Assembly (NCBI GenBank): GCA_026398835.1
Contig: JAPLSD010000246.1
Span: forward strand, 1 to 6,347
DNA from: Pseudomonas sp.
GTDB taxonomy: Bacteria > Pseudomonadota > Gammaproteobacteria > Pseudomonadales > Pseudomonadaceae
DNA: 6,347 nucleotides
Direction: 5' to 3'
Below the pieces are notes generated by a model. It saw nothing but the letters and a program-made list of their open reading frames with translations, did not search any database and was not told the origin of the DNA. Positions 1 through 5,923 of the stretch are shown here, one piece after another (position 1 is the stretch's first letter; each line of letters begins with the position of its first letter). The translations under genes and the position numbers were made by a program.

Positions 1-95
1 ATCTCTTCGAAGGCTACGCCTTTGCTCTCGAGCAGATACTTGGCACGCGAGCAATAAGGGCAGTAATCGCTGGAATAGACGACGACGTTTTTCAT
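1..95 (-). CDS. grxC: Glutaredoxin 3, N-terminal part (cut by left edge)
   Basis: Only the first 31 codons lie in the window. The reading begins MKNVVVYSSDYCPYCSRAKY, with the dithiol glutaredoxin active site CPYC at residues 12-15 right after the first beta strand, followed by the expected helix (AKYLLESKG). Family knowledge: a cytoplasmic glutathione-dependent oxidoreductase that reduces protein disulfides and mixed glutathione disulfides. The ATG (complement of 93-95) lies one base after the TGA of the rhodanese gene, so the two are almost certainly co-transcribed and translationally coupled; a weak Shine-Dalgarno-like GAAG sits inside the end of the upstream gene. In gamma-proteobacteria secB usually follows, which would lie to the left of this window. 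The identification is firm although the C-terminal half is not visible. Confidence 0.93.
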   Translation of the reverse strand, partial: MKNVVVYSSDYCPYCSRAKYLLESKGVAFEE

Positions 96-96
96 G

Positions 97-510
97 TCAC
101 TTCACCAGCGGCAGGTTGTCGGCTTTCCAGCTGGAAACACCGCCGGAAAGCTTGGCCGCAGTGAAACCGGACTTGAGCAGTTCGCGGGCGTGAGTGCCGG
201 AATGCTGACCCAGGGCGTCGACCAGGATAATGGTCTTGGCCTTGTGCTTTTCCAGCTCGCCAACGCGAGCGGTCAGCTTGTCTTGAGGAATGTTCAGCGC
301 ACCGACGATATGACCGGCGGCGAAATCCTTGGCTGGGCGGATGTCGACCACTATGCCCTGGTCGCTGTTGACCAGCGAGGTCAGCTCACGAGTACTCAGG
401 CTGCGACCGCCGCGGCTCATCTCGCGGGCGATCAGCAACGCCAGCAGTACGACGAAGATACCGACGAGCAAATAGTGGTTAGTGGCAAATTCAATCAGGT
501 GAGCAACCAT
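97..510 (-). CDS. yibN: Membrane-anchored rhodanese-like domain protein lacking the catalytic cysteine
   Basis: A 137-residue protein with one N-terminal membrane segment (about residues 12-28, YLLVGIFVVLLALLIA) followed by a single rhodanese domain. Rhodanese marks are VDIRP at 55-59, GHIVGALNIP at 66-75 and the C-terminal GGVSSW at 123-128. The active-site loop reads VDALGQHSG (97-105). Aligned to the usual C-x-x-G-x-x-S loop, Asp98 takes the place of the sulfur-accepting cysteine, and the protein contains no cysteine at all, so sulfurtransferase activity is not expected. The ATG at 510 was chosen over a GTG at 573 because the membrane anchor starts directly after it, the length fits the family, and the longer form would translate through a good -10 box. 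The gene sits directly upstream of grxC and divergent to gpmI, the yibN position in E. coli. The function of this family is not established; a membrane-bound regulatory or binding role is inference. Confidence 0.88.
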   Translation of the reverse strand: MVAHLIEFATNHYLLVGIFVVLLALLIAREMSRGGRSLSTRELTSLVNSDQGIVVDIRPAKDFAAGHIVGALNIPQDKLTARVGELEKHKAKTIILVDALGQHSGTHARELLKSGFTAAKLSGGVSSWKADNLPLVK

Positions 511-543
511 CGAAGGAGGTTCCAGGGCGTTAAAATGTCGGCC

Positions 544-549
544 AGTATA
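544..549 (-). promoter_or_regulatory. Probable -10 box for the yibN-grxC operon
   Basis: Read on the minus strand the hexamer is TATACT, five of six matches to the sigma-70 -10 consensus, and it stands 33 bases before the chosen ATG at 510. No good -35 hexamer is found 16-18 bases further upstream, so the promoter would be weak or activator-dependent. Prediction from the sequence only. Confidence 0.35.
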
Positions 550-584
550 CACAGCCGCCTTGGCCGACCACACCCCGCCCGGCG

Positions 585-613
585 GTGACGCGGTCGGAAC
601 TTAGCTTTAAACT
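585..613 (+). promoter_or_regulatory. Predicted sigma-70 promoter for gpmI
   Basis: A -35-like GTGACG (585-590) and a -10-like TAAACT (608-613), each four of six matches, are separated by exactly 17 bases. The predicted transcript would start near 620 and give a leader of about 44 bases before the gpmI ATG. It is the best spaced pair seen in the divergent region, but both boxes are imperfect. Confidence 0.35.
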
Positions 614-663
614 GCCACTCCCTTTTCCATCGCCTTCTTTTAACCCAGCCACGAGTGGAATCT

Positions 664-2193
664 ATGACTACCACGCCTAAACCTTTGGTCCTGATGATTC
701 TGGATGGCTTCGGTTACAGCGAAAGCCACGAACACAACGCCGTCTATTCGGCCAAAAAGCCAGTCCTTGACCGTCTGTGCGCCACTGTCCCGAACGGTTT
801 GATCTCGGGTTCAGGCATGGACGTTGGCTTGCCGGACGGGCAAATGGGCAACTCGGAAGTCGGCCACATGAACCTTGGCGCCGGCCGCGTGGTGTACCAG
901 GACTTCACCCGGGTGACCAAATCGATCCGCGACGGCGAGTTCTTCGAGAACCCGACCCTCTGCGCTGCCGTGGATAAAGCCGTTGCCGCTGGCAAAGCGG
1001 TGCATATCCTCGGTTTGCTGTCCGACGGCGGCGTGCACAGCCATCAGGACCACTTGGTGGCCATGGCCGAACTGGCATTCAAACGCGGCGCCGAGAAAAT
1101 CTACCTGCACGCCTTCCTCGATGGCCGTGACACGCCGCCGAGAAGCGCCCAGTCGTCGATTGAACTGCTGGACGCGACCTTCGCCGCTCTCGGCAAGGGC
1201 CGGATCGCCAGCATCGTTGGTCGTTACTTCGCCATGGACCGCGACAATCGCTGGGATCGCGTATCCCAGGCCTACAACTTGATCGTCGACGGCAACGGCG
1301 AATTCAATGCCGCCACCGCTCAGGAAGGCCTGCAAGCGGCGTACGAACGCAGCGAGAACGACGAATTCGTCAAAGCCACGACCATCGGTGAGCCGGTCAA
1401 GGTCGAAGACGGCGATGCCATTGTGTTCATGAACTTCCGTGCCGACCGCGCCCGCGAGCTGACCCGAGTGTTCGTCGAAGACGACTTCAAGGACTTCGAG
1501 CGCGCCCGCCAGCCGAAACTGGCTGCTTTTGTCATGCTGACCCAATACGCGGCCAGCATTCCGGCACCGTCAGCCTTTGCGCCGGGTAGCCTGGAAAACG
1601 TGCTGGGCGATTACCTGGCGAAAAACGGCAAGACGCAGCTGCGCATCGCCGAGACCGAAAAGTACGCCCACGTGACCTTCTTCTTCTCCGGCGGTCGTGA
1701 AGAACCCTTCCCGGGCGAAGAGCGCATCCTGATCCCGTCGCCGCAAGTCGCCACCTATGACCTGCAGCCGGAAATGAGCGCACCGGAAGTCACCGACAAA
1801 ATCGTCGACGCCATCGAAAACCAGCGTTACGACGTCATCATCGTCAACTACGCCAACGGCGACATGGTTGGCCACAGTGGCGTATTCGACGCGGCAGTGA
1901 AGGCCGTTGAATGTCTGGACCTGTGTGTTGGTCGGATTGTCGATGCGCTGGAAAAAGTTGGCGGCGAAGCACTGATCACCGCTGACCACGGTAACGTCGA
2001 GCAAATGTCGGACGAGTCCACCGGTCAGGCCCATACCGCCCATACCACCGAGCCAGTACCGTTCATTTATGTCGGCAAACGCGACTTCAAGGTCCGCGAA
2101 GGCGGTGTATTGGCCGACGTGGCGCCGACCATGCTCAAACTGCTGGACCTCAAGCAACCTGAAGAAATGACTGGCACTTCGATATTGGTCTGA
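664..2193 (+). CDS. gpmI: 2,3-bisphosphoglycerate-independent phosphoglycerate mutase
   Basis: Interconverts 3-phosphoglycerate and 2-phosphoglycerate in glycolysis and gluconeogenesis, in the cytoplasm, through a phosphoserine intermediate and two Mn ions. The 509-residue length is normal for the family. Nearly every catalytic signature is visible: metal ligand Asp14 (ILDGFG), nucleophile Ser64 (MGNSEVGH), His125 (GGVHSH), the DGRDTPP loop (153-159), Arg187 and Arg193 ([12 protein letters not shown]), Arg259 and Arg262 (NFRADR), Lys333 (ETEKYAH), Asp400 and His404 (NGDMVGH), Asp441 and His442 (TADHGN) and the final HTAHTTEP. An alkaline-phosphatase-like fold holds an inserted phosphotransferase domain, roughly residues 78-310. 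ATG 664 ([10 protein letters not shown]) is preferred to GTG 655 because it matches the family N-terminus; the ribosome site GAGTGG at 653-658 is weak. Transcription appears to stop at the hairpin after the gene. Synonym in E. coli: gpmM. No anomaly seen. Confidence 0.98.
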   Translation: MTTTPKPLVLMILDGFGYSESHEHNAVYSAKKPVLDRLCATVPNGLISGSGMDVGLPDGQMGNSEVGHMNLGAGRVVYQDFTRVTKSIRDGEFFENPTLCAAVDKAVAAGKAVHILGLLSDGGVHSHQDHLVAMAELAFKRGAEKIYLHAFLDGRDTPPRSAQSSIELLDATFAALGKGRIASIVGRYFAMDRDNRWDRVSQAYNLIVDGNGEFNAATAQEGLQAAYERSENDEFVKATTIGEPVKVEDGDAIVFMNFRADRARELTRVFVEDDFKDFERARQPKLAAFVMLTQYAASIPAPSAFAPGSLENVLGDYLAKNGKTQLRIAETEKYAHVTFFFSGGREEPFPGEERILIPSPQVATYDLQPEMSAPEVTDKIVDAIENQRYDVIIVNYANGDMVGHSGVFDAAVKAVECLDLCVGRIVDALEKVGGEALITADHGNVEQMSDESTGQAHTAHTTEPVPFIYVGKRDFKVREGGVLADVAPTMLKLLDLKQPEEMTGTSILV

Positions 2194-2208
2194 TAGTAAA
2201 ACGACTCA

Positions 2209-2234
2209 ATAAAGGGCCATAAATGGCTTTTTAT
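2209..2234 (+). terminator. Weak terminator-like hairpin after gpmI
   Basis: ATAAAGGGCCAT pairs with ATGGCTTTTTAT (2223-2234), including two G-U pairs, around a very small AT-rich loop. It begins 15 bases after the gpmI stop and its right arm ends in a T-rich run. The stem is short in strong pairs, so alone it would terminate poorly; it may protect the 3' end or act together with the stronger hairpin five bases downstream. Confidence 0.35.
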
Positions 2235-2238
2235 GACG

Positions 2239-2274
2239 AACGCCTCAAAGCAGTAGCTTTGAGGCGTTTTTTTT
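2239..2274 (+). terminator. Rho-independent terminator of gpmI
   Basis: A perfect 10-bp stem CGCCTCAAAG (2241-2250) and CTTTGAGGCG (2257-2266) encloses the six-base loop CAGTAG. Two further A-T pairs can extend it at the base, and it is followed at once by eight T residues (2267-2274). This is a textbook intrinsic terminator in the plus direction. It lies between gpmI and envC and implies that envC and the genes after it have their own promoter or depend on readthrough. Confidence 0.93.
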
Positions 2275-2329
2275 GCGGTCCGCGGCGGGCATACTAGGCT
2301 TGTCCCTTTCCCTGGTGTCGCCCGCCTCT

Positions 2330-3619
2330 ATGCTTCGCGCCCTGATAGCCCTTGCTCTTGTCTGCCTGCTCCAACCGGCCTTTGCCGATGAGCGCGCGCA
2401 CACCCAACAACAGTTGGACGCCACGCGTCAGGATATTGCCGAGCTGAAAAAGCTCCTGGGCAAGCTGCAGGAAGAAAAATCCGGCGTGCAGAAAGACCTG
2501 CGCGGTACCGAAACCGAGATGGGCAAGCTGGAGAAGCAGGTCGAGGCTCTGCAAAAAGAGCTGAAGAAAAGCGAAACCGAGCTGCAGCGACTCGATGAAG
2601 AGAAAAAAAAACTCCAGAGCGCGCGCATTGAACAGCAACGACTGATCGCCATTCAGGCCCGAGCGGCCTACCAGAACGGCCGTCAGGAATACTTGAAGCT
2701 GTTGCTCAACCAGCAAAATCCGGAAAAATTCGCCCGGACCCTGACCTATTATGACTACCTGAGCCAGGCACGCCTGGAGCAGCTGAAAAACTTCAACGAA
2801 ACCCTGCGCCAACTGGCCAACGTCGAACAGGACATCGCCCTGCAGCAAGCCCAGCTATTGGTGCAGAAAAGCAGCCTCGACAGCCAGCGCGACGAACTCG
2901 ATAAAGTCCGCAAAGAGCGCCAATTGGCGCTGGCCAAGCTCAGCGACGACGTCAAGGCCCGCGACCAGAAGCTGCAAGCTCGTGAGCAGGACCAGGCCGA
3001 CCTGTCGAAAGTCCTGAAAACCATCGAAGAAACCCTGGCCCGTCAGGCCCGTGAGGCAGAAGAAGCACGCCAAAAAGCGCTGATCGCCCAGCAGGAAGCC
3101 GAAAAAAAGCGCTTGCTTGAGGCCCAGGCAGCCGCCAGCGACGATAGCCCGCGCAAACCGGCTAAAGCAGCGCCCGGCCCCTTGGTTTCAAGTGCCGGAG
3201 CTTCCTACGGTGGCCCTTTTGCATCAGCGCACGGAAAACTTCCATGGCCAGTTGATGGTCGACTGCTTGCGCGCTTTGGCGAAACCCGTGGTGATGATGC
3301 CCGTACCAAATGGGATGGGGTGATGATCAGCGCCGCCGCTGGCAGCCAGGTGCATGCCGTACACGGCGGTCGCGTGGTATTTGCCGACTGGTTGCGAGGG
3401 GCCGGATTGCTGGTCATTCTCGACCATGGCAACGGTTATTTGAGCCTGTACGGGCATAACCAGACATTACTTAAAGAAGCTGGCGACATTGTCAAAGCCG
3501 GTGAATCCATCTCCACTGTCGGTAACAGTGGCGGCCAGGACACACCAGCGTTGTACTTCGCTATTCGTCAGCAGGGTCGCCCGAGCGATCCGGCACAATG
3601 GTGCCGCGCGCAAGGATAG
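2330..3619 (+). CDS. envC: EnvC-type murein hydrolase activator (coiled coil plus degenerate LytM domain)
   Basis: A periplasmic division factor; in E. coli EnvC is recruited by FtsEX and activates the amidases AmiA and AmiB that split septal peptidoglycan. From ATG 2330 the protein has 429 residues: signal peptide 1-19 (cleavage after AFA), a long charged coiled coil (about 22-270, rich in K, E, Q), a P/A/S-rich linker (270-302) and a C-terminal M23/LytM domain (about 303-425). The domain is degenerate: the usual HxGxD site reads TKWDG (326-330) and the usual HLHFEI reads ALYFAI (407-412), so zinc binding is lost as in E. coli EnvC and a hydrolase role is unlikely. A TTG at 2273 would extend the frame, but it lies inside the terminator T-run and spoils the signal peptide. 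No clear Shine-Dalgarno sequence precedes ATG 2330. The only upstream promoter hint is CATACT at 2290-2295 without a partner box. ctpA follows after 34 bases. Confidence 0.93.
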   Translation: MLRALIALALVCLLQPAFADERAHTQQQLDATRQDIAELKKLLGKLQEEKSGVQKDLRGTETEMGKLEKQVEALQKELKKSETELQRLDEEKKKLQSARIEQQRLIAIQARAAYQNGRQEYLKLLLNQQNPEKFARTLTYYDYLSQARLEQLKNFNETLRQLANVEQDIALQQAQLLVQKSSLDSQRDELDKVRKERQLALAKLSDDVKARDQKLQAREQDQADLSKVLKTIEETLARQAREAEEARQKALIAQQEAEKKRLLEAQAAASDDSPRKPAKAAPGPLVSSAGASYGGPFASAHGKLPWPVDGRLLARFGETRGDDARTKWDGVMISAAAGSQVHAVHGGRVVFADWLRGAGLLVILDHGNGYLSLYGHNQTLLKEAGDIVKAGESISTVGNSGGQDTPALYFAIRQQGRPSDPAQWCRAQG

Positions 3620-3638
3620 GCGCTGATTCACCTAATTT

Positions 3639-3643
3639 AGGAG
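3639..3643 (+). promoter_or_regulatory. Ribosome binding site of ctpA
   Basis: AGGAG lies 10 bases before the ATG at 3654, the longer side of normal spacing. It supports that start codon and shows that ctpA has its own initiation signal inside the envC-ctpA unit. Confidence 0.7.
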
Positions 3644-3653
3644 TTCGTTCGAC

Positions 3654-4970
3654 ATGCTGCATTTGTCTCGCCTTACCTCGCTGGCCCTGACGATCGCCAT
3701 AGTGATCGGTGCGCCCCACGCGTTTGCCGCCCAAGCCATTCCTGCGCCAACAGCAGCCACCACCAAGGCGCCATTGCCGCTCGATGAACTGCGCACCTTT
3801 GCCGAGGTCATGGACCGGATCAAGGCAGCGTATGTCGAACCCGTAGACGACAAGACCCTGCTGGAAAATGCCATCAAGGGCATGCTCAGCAACCTCGACC
3901 CGCACTCGGCCTACCTCGGCCCGGAAGACTTCGCTGAGTTGCAGGAAAGCACCAGTGGCGAATTCGGCGGCCTGGGCATCGAAGTCGGCGCCGAAGACGG
4001 CTTCATCAAGGTCGTCTCGCCGATTGACGATACCCCGGCCTCCAAAGCAGGCATCCAGGCCGGCGACTTTATCGTCAAGATCAATGGCCAGCCGACTCGC
4101 GGCCAGAGCATGACCGAAGCGGTCGACAAGATGCGGGGCAAGATCGGCGAGAAAATCACCCTGACCCTGGTTCGCGACGGCGGCGCGCCATTCGATGTGA
4201 CGCTGGCCCGCGCCACGATCCAGGTCAAGAGCGTGAAGAGCCAGTTGCTCGAATCCGGCTATGGTTATCTGCGTATCACCCAGTTCCAGGTCAAGACCGG
4301 CGAAGAAGTCTCCAAGGCGCTGGCCAAGCTGCGCAAGGACAACGGCAAGAAGCTCAACGGTATCGTCCTCGATCTGCGCAACAACCCGGGTGGCGTGCTG
4401 CAAGCTGCGGTTGAAGTGGTCGACCACTTCATCACCAAGGGCCTGATCGTCTATACCAAGGGCCGCATCGCCAACTCCGAACTGCGCTTCTCCGCAACCG
4501 GCAAAGACCTAAGCGAAGCCGTTCCAATGGTGGTGTTGATCAACGGCGGCAGCGCCTCGGCGTCAGAAATTGTCGCAGGCGCCCTGCAGGATCAGAAACG
4601 CGCTGTCGTAATGGGCACTACCAGCTTCGGCAAGGGCTCGGTGCAAACCGTGCTGCCGTTGAACAACGACCGCGCGCTGAAGATCACTACTGCGCTGTAC
4701 TACACCCCGAACGGTCGCTCGATCCAGGCTCAAGGCATTGTGCCCGATATTGAAGTGCGCAAGGCCAAGATCACCAACGAGCAGGACAGTGAATACTTCA
4801 AGGAAGCTGATCTGCAAGGTCACCTGGGCAATGGCAACGGCGGGGCCGACAAACCAACCAAATCGACCAAATCGACCGGCAAGGCCAAGCCAATGCCACA
4901 GGACGATGACTATCAGTTGGCCCAGGCCCTGAGCCTGCTCAAAGGCCTGAGCATTACTCGCAGCAACTGA
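3654..4970 (+). CDS. ctpA: S41 carboxyl-terminal processing protease CtpA
   Basis: A periplasmic serine protease of 438 residues. Order: signal peptide 1-25 (cleavage after AFA), an N-terminal helical part with the DPHSAYL motif (82-88), a PDZ domain (about 103-183, starting near GLGIEVG) and the S41 catalytic core (about 195-370). The Ser-Lys dyad is Ser302 within GGSASASE (298-305) and Lys327 within FGKGSVQ (325-331), with Gln331 as helper; these are the residue numbers I recall for P. aeruginosa CtpA (PA5134). There, with the lipoprotein adaptor LbcA, the protease degrades peptidoglycan cross-link hydrolases such as MepM; the same role here is inference. The C-terminal tail (about 385-415) is low in complexity, rich in G, K, T and S, and includes a small tandem repeat. 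It lies 34 bases after envC and 1 base before the deacetylase gene, so it is probably co-transcribed with both. No defect is visible. Confidence 0.97.
   Translation: MLHLSRLTSLALTIAIVIGAPHAFAAQAIPAPTAATTKAPLPLDELRTFAEVMDRIKAAYVEPVDDKTLLENAIKGMLSNLDPHSAYLGPEDFAELQESTSGEFGGLGIEVGAEDGFIKVVSPIDDTPASKAGIQAGDFIVKINGQPTRGQSMTEAVDKMRGKIGEKITLTLVRDGGAPFDVTLARATIQVKSVKSQLLESGYGYLRITQFQVKTGEEVSKALAKLRKDNGKKLNGIVLDLRNNPGGVLQAAVEVVDHFITKGLIVYTKGRIANSELRFSATGKDLSEAVPMVVLINGGSASASEIVAGALQDQKRAVVMGTTSFGKGSVQTVLPLNNDRALKITTALYYTPNGRSIQAQGIVPDIEVRKAKITNEQDSEYFKEADLQGHLGNGNGGADKPTKSTKSTGKAKPMPQDDDYQLAQALSLLKGLSITRSN
4857..4877 (+). repeat. 9-bp tandem repeat inside ctpA
   Basis: The unit ACCAAATCG occurs twice in a row (4857-4865 and 4866-4874), with the first three bases of a third copy. 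The unit length is a multiple of three, so copy-number change would add or remove a T-K-S block in the low-complexity tail of CtpA without shifting the frame. Confidence 0.75.
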
Positions 4971-4971
4971 G

Positions 4972-5763
4972 ATGCGCTTTGGGCTCATTCTCAGTCTGCT
5001 GAGCTGTCTGGCGGGTGCTGCTCATGCGGCAACCGCCGAGACGGATGCAACCCCACACAAGGCTTACCTGAGCCTGATCATCGATGACCTCGGGCAAAAC
5101 CTGCCACGCGACCGCCGCGTGCTGGCGCTGCCCGGGCCGGTGACCACGGCGATCATGCCTGACACTCCCCACGCCACCGAATTTGCCCGCGAAGCCCACC
5201 GCGCCGGCAAGATCGTCATCCTGCACATGCCTATGGACCCGGCCACCGGTCCGTTCGCCTGGCATCCCGACCTTCCCATAGAAGAACTTGAGAAACGCCT
5301 GAATGCGGCGTTCAAAGCCGTGCCTTACACCAGCGGCATCAACAATCACATGGGCAGCCGCATGACCGCCGAACCCCAGGCCATGGCCTGGCTGATGGCC
5401 GACTTGCAGCGCCGACACAAATTCTTCGTCGACAGCCGCACCAGCGCCAAAACCGTGGCCGCCGCCGAGGCGCAGAAAATTGGACTGGCAAGCGTGTCGC
5501 GGGACGTGTTCCTCGACGACGAACGCACCGAACAAGCCATCAACGCCCAATTGCAGACGGCAATCAGCCTGGCACGCAAACAGGGCTCGGCGGTAATGAT
5601 CGGCCATCCCTACCCGCAAACTCTGGCGGTACTCGAACGAGAATTGCCAAAACTCAAAGCTTTGGGCATTGAGTGGATCGATATCAACATGATGATCAGC
5701 CTGCGCGGTAATCAAGCAACGGCAGCGCATGGTAAAAATGGGCGTTATCGCGAAGCGCCGTAA
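4972..5763 (+). CDS. yibQ: Divergent polysaccharide deacetylase family protein (YibQ, DUF610)
   Basis: A 263-residue exported protein. Signal peptide 1-19 (cleavage after AHA), then one NodB-like barrel domain of the divergent polysaccharide deacetylase family. Visible family motifs are LIIDDLG (35-41), LHMPM (84-88), GINNHMGSRMT (122-132), FFVDSRTS (151-158), FLDD (180-183) and GHPYPQTL (211-218). Asp38/Asp39, His126 and His211 are candidate metal or catalytic residues by position; activity has not been settled for the family as far as I know, so substrate and reaction are open. Start: the ATG follows the ctpA TGA by one base and has no good ribosome site of its own, pointing to translational coupling with ctpA. 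The E. coli homologue sits directly after envC, so the association with envC is old. Cys12 sits in LLSC, a poor lipobox, so a lipoprotein is less likely than signal peptidase I cleavage. No terminator is evident after the stop. Confidence 0.9.
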   Translation: MRFGLILSLLSCLAGAAHAATAETDATPHKAYLSLIIDDLGQNLPRDRRVLALPGPVTTAIMPDTPHATEFAREAHRAGKIVILHMPMDPATGPFAWHPDLPIEELEKRLNAAFKAVPYTSGINNHMGSRMTAEPQAMAWLMADLQRRHKFFVDSRTSAKTVAAAEAQKIGLASVSRDVFLDDERTEQAINAQLQTAISLARKQGSAVMIGHPYPQTLAVLERELPKLKALGIEWIDINMMISLRGNQATAAHGKNGRYREAP

Positions 5764-5811
5764 TTAATGCCACCCACGCACTCTGACATCTAATACTCAG
5801 CGATACGCCAG

Positions 5812-5841
5812 CTGCAATGACTAAACACCTATAGATATATA
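5812..5841 (+). promoter_or_regulatory. Possible promoter of the trypsin-like protease gene
   Basis: The 160-bp gap 5764-5923 has no gene. Its most promoter-like part is CTGCAA (5812-5817, three of six matches) and TATATA (5836-5841, four of six) with an 18-base spacer, inside an AT-rich stretch. This would give a leader of about 75 bases. The match is weak; other AT-rich hexamers nearby (TATAGA at 5830) are nearly as good. Confidence 0.2.
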
Positions 5842-5912
5842 CCTCTTCTACGCGCGCAACGTGGCAATAATACGCCGAACCTTAAATGCCGTACGGCGCC
5901 ATCATCATTACC

Positions 5913-5917
5913 AGGGA
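5913..5917 (+). promoter_or_regulatory. Ribosome binding site of the protease gene
   Basis: AGGGA lies six bases before the ATG at 5924. It fixes the start of an open frame that runs off the right edge. Confidence 0.6.
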
Positions 5918-5923
5918 ACGGTT

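Noticed and set aside
511..573. Longer rhodanese from a GTG at 573
   Set aside because: The extra 21 residues precede the membrane anchor without any family feature and would be translated across the TATACT -10 box.
94..588. Plus-strand open frame (164 codons) over the rhodanese gene
   Set aside because: It is a shadow of the rhodanese frame. Only its last 17 codons (535-588) have a Shine-Dalgarno-like sequence, which is treated as a finding and not as a gene.
655..663. GpmI start at GTG 655
   Set aside because: ATG 664 fits the family N-terminus, and GTG 655 overlaps the only Shine-Dalgarno-like bases.
811..1545. Minus-strand open frame (244 codons) opposite gpmI
   Set aside because: It is fully inside gpmI, whose catalytic motifs are all in the plus frame; the antisense translation shows no family features.
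2273..2329. Longer EnvC from a TTG at 2273
   Set aside because: The codon lies at the end of the terminator T-run, and the extension would bury the signal peptide, which starts cleanly at ATG 2330.
3561..4427. Long minus-strand open frame (288 codons) opposite envC end and ctpA
   Set aside because: It overlaps two well-supported genes, has no recognisable domain, and long antisense frames are expected opposite GC-rich Pseudomonas genes.
4972..5050. YibQ-type protein as a lipoprotein (LLSC at 9-12)
   Set aside because: The residue at -1 fits but the rest of the lipobox is poor, and a normal AHA signal peptidase site follows at residue 19.
5741..5768. Terminator after the deacetylase gene
   Set aside because: Only a 4-bp GGCG/CGCC pairing with a large loop and no T-run is present.
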